39,091 nucleotides of DNA from Microvirga tunisiensis (GTDB lineage: Bacteria; Pseudomonadota; Alphaproteobacteria; Rhizobiales; Beijerinckiaceae), in the NCBI RefSeq assembly GCF_009296175.1, contig NZ_VOSK01000043.1, positions 1 to 39,091 on the forward strand, in the 5' to 3' direction. The notes under the pieces are model-generated. The model did not search any database. It was not told the origin of the DNA and saw nothing but the letters and a program-made list of their open reading frames with translations. Both the position numbers and the translations under genes were made by a program. This document shows, piece after piece, positions 1-8,864 of this stretch (position 1 is its first letter; each line of letters starts with the position of its first letter).

Positions 1-126
1 GGTTTTGCTCCACGCTTCCTTCAGACCCCACCTCGCGGTGGCGCCCTTGCGCTTTGCTAACCCTTCGCCGCCATCAGGCTGGGTAGAGGACTTGCACCTC
101 CAAGCTGTCGAACATGCTCGGCACAC
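1..126 (-). mobile_element. Group II intron, 5' end fragment (continues beyond window)
   Basis: Read on the minus strand from 126 downwards, the sequence begins GTGTGCC, which fits the GUGYG consensus of group II intron 5' ends. It continues with a GAGG-TGCAAGT-CCTC hairpin and a GGTCTGAAGGAAGC block, both typical of domain I of bacterial group II introns. The 5' end lies a few bases behind the rne terminator hairpin, directly after TTTTTC. Insertion just behind terminators is the known habit of class C introns. The rest of the intron and any encoded reverse transcriptase lie left of the window. The class assignment is an inference from the position only. Confidence 0.72.
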
Positions 127-129
127 GAA

Positions 130-160
130 AAATGCCCGGCCTGAGGCCGGGCATTTCTTG
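130..160 (-). terminator. Rho-independent terminator of rne
   Basis: A perfect 12-bp stem (130-141 with 145-156) closes a 3-base loop. On the minus strand it follows the rne stop codon by 11 bases and is followed by a run of five T. It is the natural transcription end of rne and the apparent target of the adjoining group II intron. Confidence 0.9.
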
Positions 161-167
161 TTGAACT

Positions 168-2885
168 TTATGATCCGCTCAGGACCGATTTGGCCTTGGA
201 CCACCAGCCGGCGCGCTTCGGGCGCTCCGGGTCGGGCGGGGTCAGCACGACGGCGACCGGTTCCGGCTCGGGAATGACGGGAGCCGGCGGCGGCACCGGA
301 GCCTCGGCCACAGGGCGGGAGGGAGCAACGATATGCTCGCTTTCGGCCGCAGGCCTGGGTTCATCCGCTTCTGCCTCAGCACTTGCCTCGGCCGGGACGG
401 GCTCGTCCGAAGCCGGGGCGGCCTGAGCCTCGTCGGGAGCCACGAAGCCTTCTTCCATGGCGAACTCGACCGCCTCGTCACGGCCGCGTCCACGACCGCC
501 GCGGCGACCGCGACGGCGGCGGCGTCCACCGCGCTCGTCCTCGGATTCGCCTGCCTCGGTCGTTGCAGCTTCCGTTCCCGAAACCGCAACTTCTGCCTCC
601 TCCTCGTCGGACTCGTCGGATTCGCCCTCAGTCTCTCCGGATTCCTCGCCTTCCTCGCCCTGGGCTTCGCCCGCAAAGGCGTCCCGGTCGCGGCCGCGAC
701 GGCGGCGACGGCGACGGCGGCGGCGTCCGCCACCTTCGCCCTCGGCTTCCTCGCCGCGCTCTTCGCCGCCCTGAGCTTCCTCGGTGGTCTCCTCTTCGGC
801 CTCCGCCTCGACCTCGATGTCCTCGTCGGGTTCGTCGACAGGGATGATGGCGTCGATCTGGATGCCGGTCGCGGCCGACTTGTGCTCGAGCTTCAGGGCG
901 GGCTCACCCCTCTCGATGGCATAGGTCGTCGTGCCGTGGAGGCTGTCGTCGGCGACGATGGAGATCGCGACGCCGAAGCGGGTCTCCAGCTCACGCAGGT
1001 GGATGCGCTTCTGGTTCAGGATGTAGAACGCCGCCTCCGTCCGCGTGCGGACGACGAGATTGTAGCCGGAATTCTTGATGAGGGTTTCCTCGATCGAGCG
1101 CAGCACCTGCAGGGCCACGGACGGCGTCGAGCGCACGAAGCCGGTGCCGGCGCAGTGCGGGCAGGGGATCGACGAGGATTCCAGCACGCCGGTGCGGATG
1201 CGCTGGCGCGACATTTCGAGGAGGCCGAAGGGCGAGATGCGGCCCACCTGGATGCGGGCACGGTCGTTCTTCAGGCACTCGTTGAGCTTCTTCTCGACTG
1301 CGCGGTTGTTCCGCTTCTCCTCCATGTCGATGAAGTCGATCACGACGAGGCCGGCAAGATCGCGCAGGCGGAGCTGGCGGGCGATTTCCTCGGCCGCTTC
1401 GAGGTTGGTGCGCAGCGCCGTGTCCTCGATGTTGTGCTCGCGGGTCGAACGGCCGGAGTTCACGTCGATGGAAACGAGGGCTTCCGTCGGGTTGATGACG
1501 AGGTAGCCGCCCGATTTCAGGGTCACCATGTTCGAGAACATGGCATCGAGCTGGGACTCGACGCCGAACTTCGCGAAGAGAGGCTGCGGATCGCGGTAGG
1601 GCTGGACCAGCTTCGAATGGCTCGGCATGAGCATTCGCATGAAGTCCTTGGCCTCACTATATCCTTCGTCGCCGGAAACGAGGACGTCGTCGATGTCCTT
1701 GTTGTACAGGTCGCGGATGGCGCGCTTGATGAGCGAGCCTTCCTCGTAGACCAGGGAGGGGGCTGCCGACTTGAGGGTCAGCTCGCGCACGCTCTCCCAA
1801 AGGCGCATCAGGTATTCGTAGTCGCGCTTGATCTCGGGCTTGGTGCGCGAGGCGCCGGCCGTGCGCAGGATGATGCCCATTCCCTCGGGCACCTCCAGCT
1901 CCTGGGCGATTTCCTTCAGGCGCTTGCGGTCGGCCGCATTGGTGATCTTGCGGGAGATGCCGCCGCCCCGACCCGTGTTGGGCATGAGCACCGAATAGCG
2001 TCCGGCGAGCGACAGATAGGTGGTCAGCGCCGCGCCCTTGTTGCCGCGCTCTTCCTTGACGACCTGGACGAGAAGAACCTGACGGCGCTTGATGACTTCC
2101 TGGATCTTGTATTGCTTGCGGGGCGTGCGCCGGCGCTGGGGAAGATCCTCGATCGCGTCGTCACCGCCAAGCTGCTCGACGATCTCGTGCTCTTCCACGT
2201 CGTCTTCGTCTTCGTCCTCATCGGCTTCCGTGTCGCCTTCGGGCGAGCGGGCTTCGGCTGCTTCTGCAGCCTCGTCGCCCTGGGCAGTCTCGACATGGGC
2301 CGAGGCTTCAACCGCCTCGATGGCAGCCTCGCCTGCGTTCTCGCCGGGAGCAGCATCTCCGGCCATCACCGTGGCGAAGGCCTCCATGGCGTCAGAGGTC
2401 GATGTCTCGCGCTCTTCGCCAACGTTCTCGGGGCTGTCGGAAGCATCGGCCTCGCGAGCCGCCTCCACACCGTCTTCGGTGCCGGCCTCGGCTTCGGTCG
2501 AGACCACGGTCTCGTCGTTCTCGGTCCGCCGCTGCGAGGAACGGCGGCGGCGGCCGCCGCGGCCGCGGCGCTCTTCCTCGTGCTCCTCCTCGCGCTGGGC
2601 TTCCGCCTCGGCCTCGAGCAGAGCCTGACGGTCGGCGACCGGGATCTGATAATAATCGGGATGGATTTCGCTGAACGCGAGGAACCCATGGCGGTTTCCG
2701 CCGTATTCCACGAAGGCCGCCTGGAGCGACGGTTCGACCCGGGTGACCTTGGCGAGATAGATATTCCCGCGCAGCTGCTTCCGGTTAGCGGATTCGAAGT
2801 CGAATTCTTCGACCTTCTGACCACGTACCACCACGACCCGGGTTTCTTCCGGGTGTGAGGCATCGATGAGCATCTTGTTTGCCAT
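168..2885 (-). CDS. rne: Ribonuclease E
   Basis: Single-strand endoribonuclease of 905 residues, the core enzyme of mRNA decay and rRNA/tRNA processing. The start MANKMLIDA is preceded by GAGAG; upstream in-frame codons do not resemble the family. The S1 domain begins near residue 38 and is split by a roughly 170-residue acidic insertion (about 84-255) before it resumes at RKQYKIQEVI. The catalytic DNase-I-like domain carries VSIDVNS (D474) and VIDFIDM (D517), the two metal-binding aspartates of the family. The zinc-link CPHC lies at 575-578. The C-terminal third alternates acidic stretches with arginine runs (one of ten Arg) and ends with a tryptophan-containing tail, a disordered scaffold where RNA and degradosome partners usually bind. 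It is monocistronic, with the terminator immediately downstream. Confidence 0.96.
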   Translation of the reverse strand: MANKMLIDASHPEETRVVVVRGQKVEEFDFESANRKQLRGNIYLAKVTRVEPSLQAAFVEYGGNRHGFLAFSEIHPDYYQIPVADRQALLEAEAEAQREEEHEEERRGRGGRRRRSSQRRTENDETVVSTEAEAGTEDGVEAAREADASDSPENVGEERETSTSDAMEAFATVMAGDAAPGENAGEAAIEAVEASAHVETAQGDEAAEAAEARSPEGDTEADEDEDEDDVEEHEIVEQLGGDDAIEDLPQRRRTPRKQYKIQEVIKRRQVLLVQVVKEERGNKGAALTTYLSLAGRYSVLMPNTGRGGGISRKITNAADRKRLKEIAQELEVPEGMGIILRTAGASRTKPEIKRDYEYLMRLWESVRELTLKSAAPSLVYEEGSLIKRAIRDLYNKDIDDVLVSGDEGYSEAKDFMRMLMPSHSKLVQPYRDPQPLFAKFGVESQLDAMFSNMVTLKSGGYLVINPTEALVSIDVNSGRSTREHNIEDTALRTNLEAAEEIARQLRLRDLAGLVVIDFIDMEEKRNNRAVEKKLNECLKNDRARIQVGRISPFGLLEMSRQRIRTGVLESSSIPCPHCAGTGFVRSTPSVALQVLRSIEETLIKNSGYNLVVRTRTEAAFYILNQKRIHLRELETRFGVAISIVADDSLHGTTTYAIERGEPALKLEHKSAATGIQIDAIIPVDEPDEDIEVEAEAEEETTEEAQGGEERGEEAEGEGGGRRRRRRRRRRGRDRDAFAGEAQGEEGEESGETEGESDESDEEEAEVAVSGTEAATTEAGESEDERGGRRRRRGRRGGRGRGRDEAVEFAMEEGFVAPDEAQAAPASDEPVPAEASAEAEADEPRPAAESEHIVAPSRPVAEAPVPPPAPVIPEPEPVAVVLTPPDPERPKRAGWWSKAKSVLSGS

Positions 2886-3491
2886 GTTGAACTCTCGACA
2901 TGGCGATCGAGGGCAGGACCTGAGGCAGGGGCCGCATTGTGGGCGGATGGGCACGCCGCAAGTAAGGGCGGCGGGCTGAAATTGCGTTAGGAGTGCTGTC
3001 GATCGCCATCGTGCGCCGCGTGCGGGCGCATTCTGGGTTGAATTGGGCCGGCTCTTGGCCGGAAAGGGTGGAGCTTGGGCGTGCGCGGGATGTAACACGC
3101 GATTCGAACGGTGCAGAAACGAAGGTCAAAGCTGACTTCGCGTGCGCAACCATTCGACACGGCCCTTTCGTAGATATCGATGGACCGGAAGCCGGCCATC
3201 GGCGAGTGGCGACAAGCGTCGCCATATGGTCCTGTCCGTGAGCCTGTCGAGGGTGACGGGTCTCCTGAAGGATCGGTCAACACAACCGTCTCCTCCGGAT
3301 CCGCCGTCAGATTCGGCCATGCCGGACGGGATCAAGATCATTACAGAGCGATTGGGGCATTTGGCAAGATCCCGTGTCACTGTGCCATGAATGCAACAGA
3401 GTCTCATTAAACCGCCATGCGACGTGAGGTTCCGTTAACCAAGGGCCGTCTATCAGTATAGGAAGGACGCTAGAACCGTCAGCGATCACCG
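2886..3491. other. Divergent intergenic region between rne and the amidase gene
   Basis: About 600 bases without a convincing gene; the small reading frames here have no recognisable family features. It must hold the rne promoter and leader (rne leaders are long and autoregulatory in E. coli) and the amidase promoter. I see no clear sigma-70 boxes or strong hairpins. Confidence 0.5.
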
Positions 3492-4736
3492 ATGCCCTTT
3501 TTCCCTGTCATCCGCCTTGTCAGCATGTGCCTCCTGGCGGCCCTCGTGGCCGCGTGGTCCGGTCACGCCCATGCCGCCGGAGAAGGCCCAAAGGCCGGTT
3601 CTCCCGCCATCGCCGCCGCCGTTACGGTCGAATCGGACGGGGCGAAAACACGATTTAAGGTTACCCTGTCGAAAGCCGTGACGGCCCAGGTCTCCCTGAT
3701 GGAACGCCCGGACCGGGTCATCATCGACCTGCCGGAGGTGGCTTTCCACCTCCCGCAGGAAGCCGGGCGCAGCAAGGAAGGCCTTATTGCATCCTACCGC
3801 TACGGTCTCTTCGCCCCGGGGCGGTCCCGGGTGGTAATGGAACTGACGCAGCCGGCAATGGTCTCCGGGATGACGACCGTGCCCGATGCCACGGGCGCGG
3901 CAACGATCCTGACCATCGAGCTCTCCCGCGCCGAGCGCGAGGAATTCCGCAGGGCGGCTGTCGAAAACGCGGCCGCGACGAAGGAGGCCTCGGCGGCGCC
4001 GGTCGTACAGGAGACCAAGGATGCCCGGCCGGTCATCATGATCGATGCCGGCCATGGCGGCATCGATCCGGGCGCGGCGGGGTCGGGCAATGTGGTGGAG
4101 AAGGATCTCGTTCTCTCCTTCGCCCAGAGGCTGAAGAAGAAGCTCGAAGAAGGCGGGCGCTACAAGGTCGTCATGACCCGCGACCAGGATGTGTTCGTCT
4201 CCCTCGGCGACCGGGTGCGCGCCGCCCGCGCGGCTCAGGCCGATCTCTTCATCTCCGTCCATGCGGACTCGATCTCGGGCGGCCAGGAGGTGAGGGGACT
4301 GACGGTCTATACCGGGTCCGAGCGGGCGTCCGACGCCGATTCCGCCCGCCTCGCCGACCGTGAAAACAAGGCGGACGCGATGGCGGGCGTCGAATCGGGC
4401 GATATGCCGGACGACGTCTCGGACATCCTGATGGAACTCACTCTGAGGGAAACGCGGAGCTTTTCCCACAATTTCGCCAGCCGTCTCGTCGGTGAGTTCG
4501 ATTCCGTCGCCCGCCTCAACAAGAACCCCCACCGGCAGGCACGCTTCCAGGTGCTGCGGGCGCACGACGTGCCCTCCGTTCTCGTCGAACTTGGCTATCT
4601 GTCGAGCCAAAAGGACCTGGACCTGTTGATGTCCGAGGAGTGGCGCGTCAAAATGGTCTCGGCCATGTCGGTCGCCGTGGATCGCTTTTTCGCCGCGCGG
4701 TTCGCCCGCAGGGGCACCGCCGCAGTTTTACCATAG
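3492..4736 (+). CDS. amiC: N-acetylmuramoyl-L-alanine amidase (AMIN + Amidase_3)
   Basis: A periplasmic zinc amidase of 414 residues that cleaves the amide bond between N-acetylmuramic acid and the stem peptide, used in daughter-cell separation. A signal peptide ends near AHA at residues 26-28. An AMIN domain (about 40-145), which in AmiC-type enzymes targets the septum, is followed by a linker. The Amidase_3 domain starts at VIMIDAGHGG, with zinc ligands H188, E203 and H257 (SVHADS) and the catalytic glutamate E366 in VLVELGYLS. The gene lies 82 bases upstream of mrcA in the same direction, so the two wall enzymes may be co-transcribed. AmiC is the closest named type, but other AMIN amidases would look the same. 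Confidence 0.93.
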   Translation: MPFFPVIRLVSMCLLAALVAAWSGHAHAAGEGPKAGSPAIAAAVTVESDGAKTRFKVTLSKAVTAQVSLMERPDRVIIDLPEVAFHLPQEAGRSKEGLIASYRYGLFAPGRSRVVMELTQPAMVSGMTTVPDATGAATILTIELSRAEREEFRRAAVENAAATKEASAAPVVQETKDARPVIMIDAGHGGIDPGAAGSGNVVEKDLVLSFAQRLKKKLEEGGRYKVVMTRDQDVFVSLGDRVRAARAAQADLFISVHADSISGGQEVRGLTVYTGSERASDADSARLADRENKADAMAGVESGDMPDDVSDILMELTLRETRSFSHNFASRLVGEFDSVARLNKNPHRQARFQVLRAHDVPSVLVELGYLSSQKDLDLLMSEEWRVKMVSAMSVAVDRFFAARFARRGTAAVLP

Positions 4737-4818
4737 ATACAGTGTGGATACCCGTAGCGGGGGCGCGATTCATCGGGTAACGAGGGTCCGCGTTTCAAGA
4801 TCTGCATAAACAGGCGCC

Positions 4819-7296
4819 ATGGGCGCCGTCATGGAACACCTTCGGATGCGCTTCGTCCTACGATTTTTCGGCTTCCTCTTCAGTGTTGGAGCGATCTTCT
4901 TCCTGATCGGCGCTGTCGGGCTCGCCTATGGATTCTGGTTCTACTCGAAGGATCTGCCGGATCACGCCCAGCTCGCCAATTACGAGCCGCCGGTGATGAC
5001 CCGCATCCATGCGGCCGACGGCAGCCTCATCGCCGAATATGCCCGCGAGCGCCGGCTCTACGTGCCGATCCAGGCCGTACCCAAGCTTGTGATCGGAGCT
5101 TTTCTCTCCGCCGAGGACAAGAATTTCTACAAGCATGTCGGCATCGATCCCGAGGGCCTCGTACGCGCCGTGGTGGTCAATCTCCGCTCCGGCGGATCGC
5201 GAGAGCAGGGTGCCTCGACGATCACCCAGCAGGTGGCCAAGAACTTCCTTGTCGGCAACGAGCGGAGCTATGAACGCAAGATCCGTGAGGCGCTGATCGC
5301 CCTGCGGATGGAATCGACCTTCTCCAAGGACAAGATCCTCGAGCTCTACCTCAACGAAATCTTCCTCGGCACCCTGACCCCGGGCCGCAACCTGCACGGC
5401 ATCGCCGCCGCGGCGCTCGACTATTTCGGCAAGTCCATCCACGAGCTGACGATCGCCGAGGCGGCCTATATCGCCGCGCTGCCCAAGGGGCCGAACAATT
5501 ACCATCCGTTCCGCCAGCGCAAGGCCGCCGTCGAGCGCCGGAACTGGGTGATCGAGCGCATGGCCGCCAACGGCTACATCTCGAAGGAGGCCGCCGACGA
5601 AGCCCAGAAGGAGCCGCTCAACGTCAAGCCACGCGTGGTTTCCCCGAACAGCATCGCTTCGGGCTATTTCGCCGAGGGCGTGCGGCGCGACATCGCGGAA
5701 CGCTACGGCGAGGAGACGCTCTACGAGGGCGGCCTGCTCATTCGTTCGACCCTCGACCCTAAGATGCAGGCCATGGCCCGCAAGTCCCTGGTTGACGGCC
5801 TCGTGCGCTTCGACGAGGCGCGCGGATGGCGCGGCGCCCACCAGAAGATCGACCTCGCCGGCCGAGAATGGGGCTTGGCCCTGGCGGAAGTGCCCGCGAT
5901 GGGCGACGTACAGCCCTGGCGTCTAGCCGTCGTGCTGGAAGTCGCCGGTGGACGGGCCAAGATCGGCCTGCAGCCCAAGCGTGAGGCGTCCGGTCAGATG
6001 GTCAAGGACCGCGAGACCGGCACCGTGACGGCCGATGGCGCGAAATGGACCCGCCGGCCCGTCGAGCGCGCCGTTGCCGTAGGCGACGTGGTCTATGTGG
6101 AGCCGATGGCCGACAAGCCTGGCCAGTTCCGCCTGCGCCAGATCCCTGAGATCTCGGGCGCCATCGTGGCCATGGACCCCAATACGGGGCGTGTCCACGC
6201 CATGGTGGGCGGGTTCTCGTATGACCAGAGCGAGTTCAATCGGGCGATCCAGGCGATGCGCCAGCCGGGTTCCTCGTTCAAGCCCATCGTCTATGCGACG
6301 GCCCTCGACAACGGCTACACGCCCTCGAACCAGATCATGGACTCGCCCTTCGTGCTCGATATGGGGCCCGGCCAGGCAGCCTGGGCGCCTTCGAACTACG
6401 ACGGCAAGTCGGGTGGCCTGCGGACGCTGCGCTACGGCGTCGAGCATTCCAAGAATCTGATGACGGTGCGTCTCGCCAACGAGGTCGGCATGCCGGCGAT
6501 CTCCGAATATGCCCGCCGCTTCGGCGTCTATGACGACCTGCTGCCGCTGCTCTCCATGTCGCTCGGCGCCGGCGAGACCACGGTCATGCGCATGACGGCG
6601 GCCTATTCGATGTTCGCCAATGGCGGCCGCCGCATCAAACCGACCCTGATCGACCAGATCCAGGACCGCAATGGCCGGACGATCTACCGCCATGACGACC
6701 GCAAATGCGCGACCTGCGATGCGGAGAAGTGGGATGGCGGCGCCGCGCCCAAGCTGACCGAGACCCGCGAGCAGGTGCTCGATCCGCTCACCGCCTACCA
6801 GATGACCTCGATCCTCGAAGGCGTGGTCCAGCGCGGCACGGCGCAGACGGTCAAGGCCGTGGGCAAGCCGCTCGCCGGAAAGACGGGCACCACCAACGAC
6901 GCCAAGGACGTGTGGTTCGTCGGCTTCTCGCCCGATCTCGCCGTCGGCGTGTTCCTCGGCTACGACCAGCCGAAGTCTCTCGGCAACGCGGCGACGGCCG
7001 GCCAGTATGCTGCGCCGGTGTTCCGCGACTTCATGCAGCTGGCGCTCAAGGACAAGCCTGCGACGCCGTTTCGCGTGCCCGCCGGCATCAAGCTGATCCG
7101 CGTCAATTCCGCCACCGGCACCCGCGCAGGCGGGGAGGGCGGCGGCACGATCCTCGAAGCCTTCAAGCCCGGCCAGGCCCCGCCGGAATACGTGCCGCCG
7201 GAGCCTGAGGAGACGCCGCAGGCCGAGTACTCGCCGGCTCCTCCTCCGGGAACGCCTCAGCGGGCCGTCGGCGTAGGTCCCAGCGGATTGTATTGA
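4819..7296 (+). CDS. mrcA: Penicillin-binding protein 1A (bifunctional)
   Basis: A class A PBP of 825 residues that polymerises glycan strands and cross-links peptides in the periplasm. A short cytoplasmic N-terminus and one membrane segment (about 12-40) precede the GT51 glycosyltransferase domain with SAEDKNFYKHVG (E99) and REQGASTITQQVAKN. An OB-like insert separates it from the transpeptidase domain, which shows SSFK (S485 nucleophile), SKN (544-546) and KTGT (688-691). The C-terminus is a proline- and glutamate-rich tail. A second methionine four codons downstream could also serve as the start; neither has a strong ribosome binding site. It follows the amidase gene and precedes prfB, a common order in this group. 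Confidence 0.96.
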   Translation: MGAVMEHLRMRFVLRFFGFLFSVGAIFFLIGAVGLAYGFWFYSKDLPDHAQLANYEPPVMTRIHAADGSLIAEYARERRLYVPIQAVPKLVIGAFLSAEDKNFYKHVGIDPEGLVRAVVVNLRSGGSREQGASTITQQVAKNFLVGNERSYERKIREALIALRMESTFSKDKILELYLNEIFLGTLTPGRNLHGIAAAALDYFGKSIHELTIAEAAYIAALPKGPNNYHPFRQRKAAVERRNWVIERMAANGYISKEAADEAQKEPLNVKPRVVSPNSIASGYFAEGVRRDIAERYGEETLYEGGLLIRSTLDPKMQAMARKSLVDGLVRFDEARGWRGAHQKIDLAGREWGLALAEVPAMGDVQPWRLAVVLEVAGGRAKIGLQPKREASGQMVKDRETGTVTADGAKWTRRPVERAVAVGDVVYVEPMADKPGQFRLRQIPEISGAIVAMDPNTGRVHAMVGGFSYDQSEFNRAIQAMRQPGSSFKPIVYATALDNGYTPSNQIMDSPFVLDMGPGQAAWAPSNYDGKSGGLRTLRYGVEHSKNLMTVRLANEVGMPAISEYARRFGVYDDLLPLLSMSLGAGETTVMRMTAAYSMFANGGRRIKPTLIDQIQDRNGRTIYRHDDRKCATCDAEKWDGGAAPKLTETREQVLDPLTAYQMTSILEGVVQRGTAQTVKAVGKPLAGKTGTTNDAKDVWFVGFSPDLAVGVFLGYDQPKSLGNAATAGQYAAPVFRDFMQLALKDKPATPFRVPAGIKLIRVNSATGTRAGGEGGGTILEAFKPGQAPPEYVPPEPEETPQAEYSPAPPPGTPQRAVGVGPSGLY

Positions 7297-7467
7297 CCGG
7301 CTCCTCCCCCATATAGAATCCGCCCTCCCTACAGCGGAAACGGATTGCTCCTCGGCCGAAGCTTTGGTCGCGGGAAAAACCATGGCCTTGGGGGCGGAGT
7401 TCCTTTGACACCCGGCAGCGGTCCCCTTAAGACCCCGCCATCACAAGGCACGGACAGCAAAGAAACG

Positions 7468-8596
7468 ATGCGCGCCGAAATCCAACATCTCGTAGAAGAA
7501 ACCAAGCAGTCAGTCGGGCTGCTGAGGAGGCATCTTTGACTGGGATACTGCCCAGCGACGCCTCGCGGAACTGAACGCTCAGGCCGAGGACCCCAACCTC
7601 TGGAACGATGCGGACGCCGCGCAGAAGATCATGCGCGAACGCACGTCGCTCGAGGACCAGATCTCGGCCGTGAAGCGTCTCGAGCAGGAGCTCGAGGATG
7701 CCATCACCCTGATCGAGCTCGGCGAAGCCGAAGAGGACGAAGCCACGATCCAGGAAGGCGAGGAGACCATCCGCAACCTTCAGGCCGAGGCGGCCCGCCG
7801 CCAGGTCGAGACCCTGCTCGCGGGCGAGGCGGATGCCAACGACACCTACGTGGAGGTGCATTCGGGCGCTGGCGGCACGGAAAGCCAGGACTGGGCCAAC
7901 ATGCTCCAGCGCATGTATGCCCGCTGGGCCGAGCGCCGGAAGTACAAGGTCGAGCTTCTCGAAATCACCGACGGCGAAGAGGCAGGCATCAAGAGCGCCA
8001 CGCTCCTGATCAAGGGCCTCAACGCCTATGGCTGGCTCAAGACCGAGTCCGGCGTGCACCGGCTCGTGCGCATCTCGCCCTACGACTCGAACGCCCGTCG
8101 TCACACGAGCTTCGCCTCGGTGTGGGTCTATCCGGTGGTGGATGACCGCATCAACATCGAGATCAAGGAATCCGACTGCCGCATCGACACGTTCCGCTCC
8201 TCGGGCGCGGGCGGCCAGCACGTGAACACCACCGACTCGGCGGTGCGCATCACGCATATCCCGAGCGGCATCGTCGTCGCCTGTCAGCAGGAGCGTTCGC
8301 AGCACAAGAACCGGGCCACCGCTTGGAACATGCTGCGCGCGCGCCTCTACGAGGCCGAGTTGAAGAAGCGCGAGGAGAAGGCCAGTGCCGAAGCCGCCGC
8401 CAAGACGGAGATCGGCTGGGGTCACCAGATCCGCTCGTACGTGCTCCAGCCCTACCAAATGGTGAAGGACCTGCGCACCGGCGCCCAGTCGACGAGCCCG
8501 CAGGACGTGCTCGACGGCGACCTCGATCCCTTCATGGAAGCCTCGCTCGCCCAGCGCGTCTACGGCGGCGACGTGGAGGTCGAGGATATCGATTGA
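7468..8596 (+). CDS. prfB: Peptide chain release factor 2, programmed +1 frameshift
   Basis: RF2 recognises UGA/UAA stop codons and triggers peptide release in the ribosome. The first 23 codons (7468-7536) end at an in-frame TGA (7537-7539). After skipping T7537 the second frame continues [12 protein letters not shown] to a TGA at 8594-8596, giving 375 residues, the usual RF2 length. The codon-recognition tripeptide is SPY (203-205) in [13 protein letters not shown] instead of the SPF of E. coli; I believe SPY is common in alphaproteobacteria. The GGQ catalytic motif lies at 248-250. Both the internal stop and the final stop are TGA, so RF2 decodes both. Confidence 0.96.
7525..7540 (+). promoter_or_regulatory. 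prfB: prfB programmed frameshift site
   Basis: An internal Shine-Dalgarno-like AGGAGG (7525-7530) lies three bases before the slippery CTT TGA C (7534-7540). Sequence and spacing match the classic E. coli prfB site. Low RF2 lets the ribosome slip forward at CTT and make full-length RF2; high RF2 terminates at TGA. This is autogenous feedback control. Confidence 0.96.
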
Positions 8597-8606
8597 GACG
8601 TCCTTT

Positions 8607-8658
8607 CCGCCGAGCGCGCTCCTGCTACGTCATAGCGGAAAGGCGCTCGGCGGATTTT
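8607..8658 (+). terminator. Terminator downstream of prfB
   Basis: An 11-bp stem (CCGCCGAGCGC at 8607-8617 with 8643-8653) encloses a 25-base loop and is followed by ATTTTG. It lies 10 bases after the prfB stop. The long loop makes it less ideal than a compact terminator. Confidence 0.65.
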
Positions 8659-8781
8659 GCTGCTGCTGTGAGGAATTGCAGGGAGCGTGTGTCAAACCTG
8701 CTCTAGCGTATCATGCGGAGTTGAAGGTCCGCGTCAGCTAAAGTGCGCCTGTTCCCCGCGCGACGCGTTCGTCATGCCAAG

Positions 8782-8824
8782 AGCATCGCAATCAAAGTGA
8801 ATTCCACTTTCGAGGGCTGATGCT
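8782..8824. repeat. Intergenic palindromic repeat (AGCATC/GATGCT type)
   Basis: Outer arms AGCATC (8782-8787) and GATGCT (8819-8824) enclose an inner hairpin AAAGTG-AATTC-CACTTT (8794-8810). The same architecture occurs at 10596-10643. It resembles a dispersed intergenic palindrome family common in Hyphomicrobiales genomes. The rest of the gap 8659-8864 shows nothing else. Confidence 0.6.
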
Positions 8825-8864
8825 TAACAAAGTGTCGTCGCTGGAATACGAAGTCAGCTCCCGA

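Noticed and set aside
5..277. A 90-codon plus-strand frame at the left edge.
   Set aside because: It lies over the antisense of the group II intron 5' end, the rne terminator and the rne 3' end; it is not a plausible gene.
333..2858. An 841-codon open frame antisense to almost the whole rne gene.
   Set aside because: Long antisense frames arise from high GC and codon bias. The product has no family features and the rne frame is clearly real.
2886..3491. Small open frames on both strands between rne and the amidase gene.
   Set aside because: They overlap each other, lack ribosome binding sites and show no recognisable protein features.
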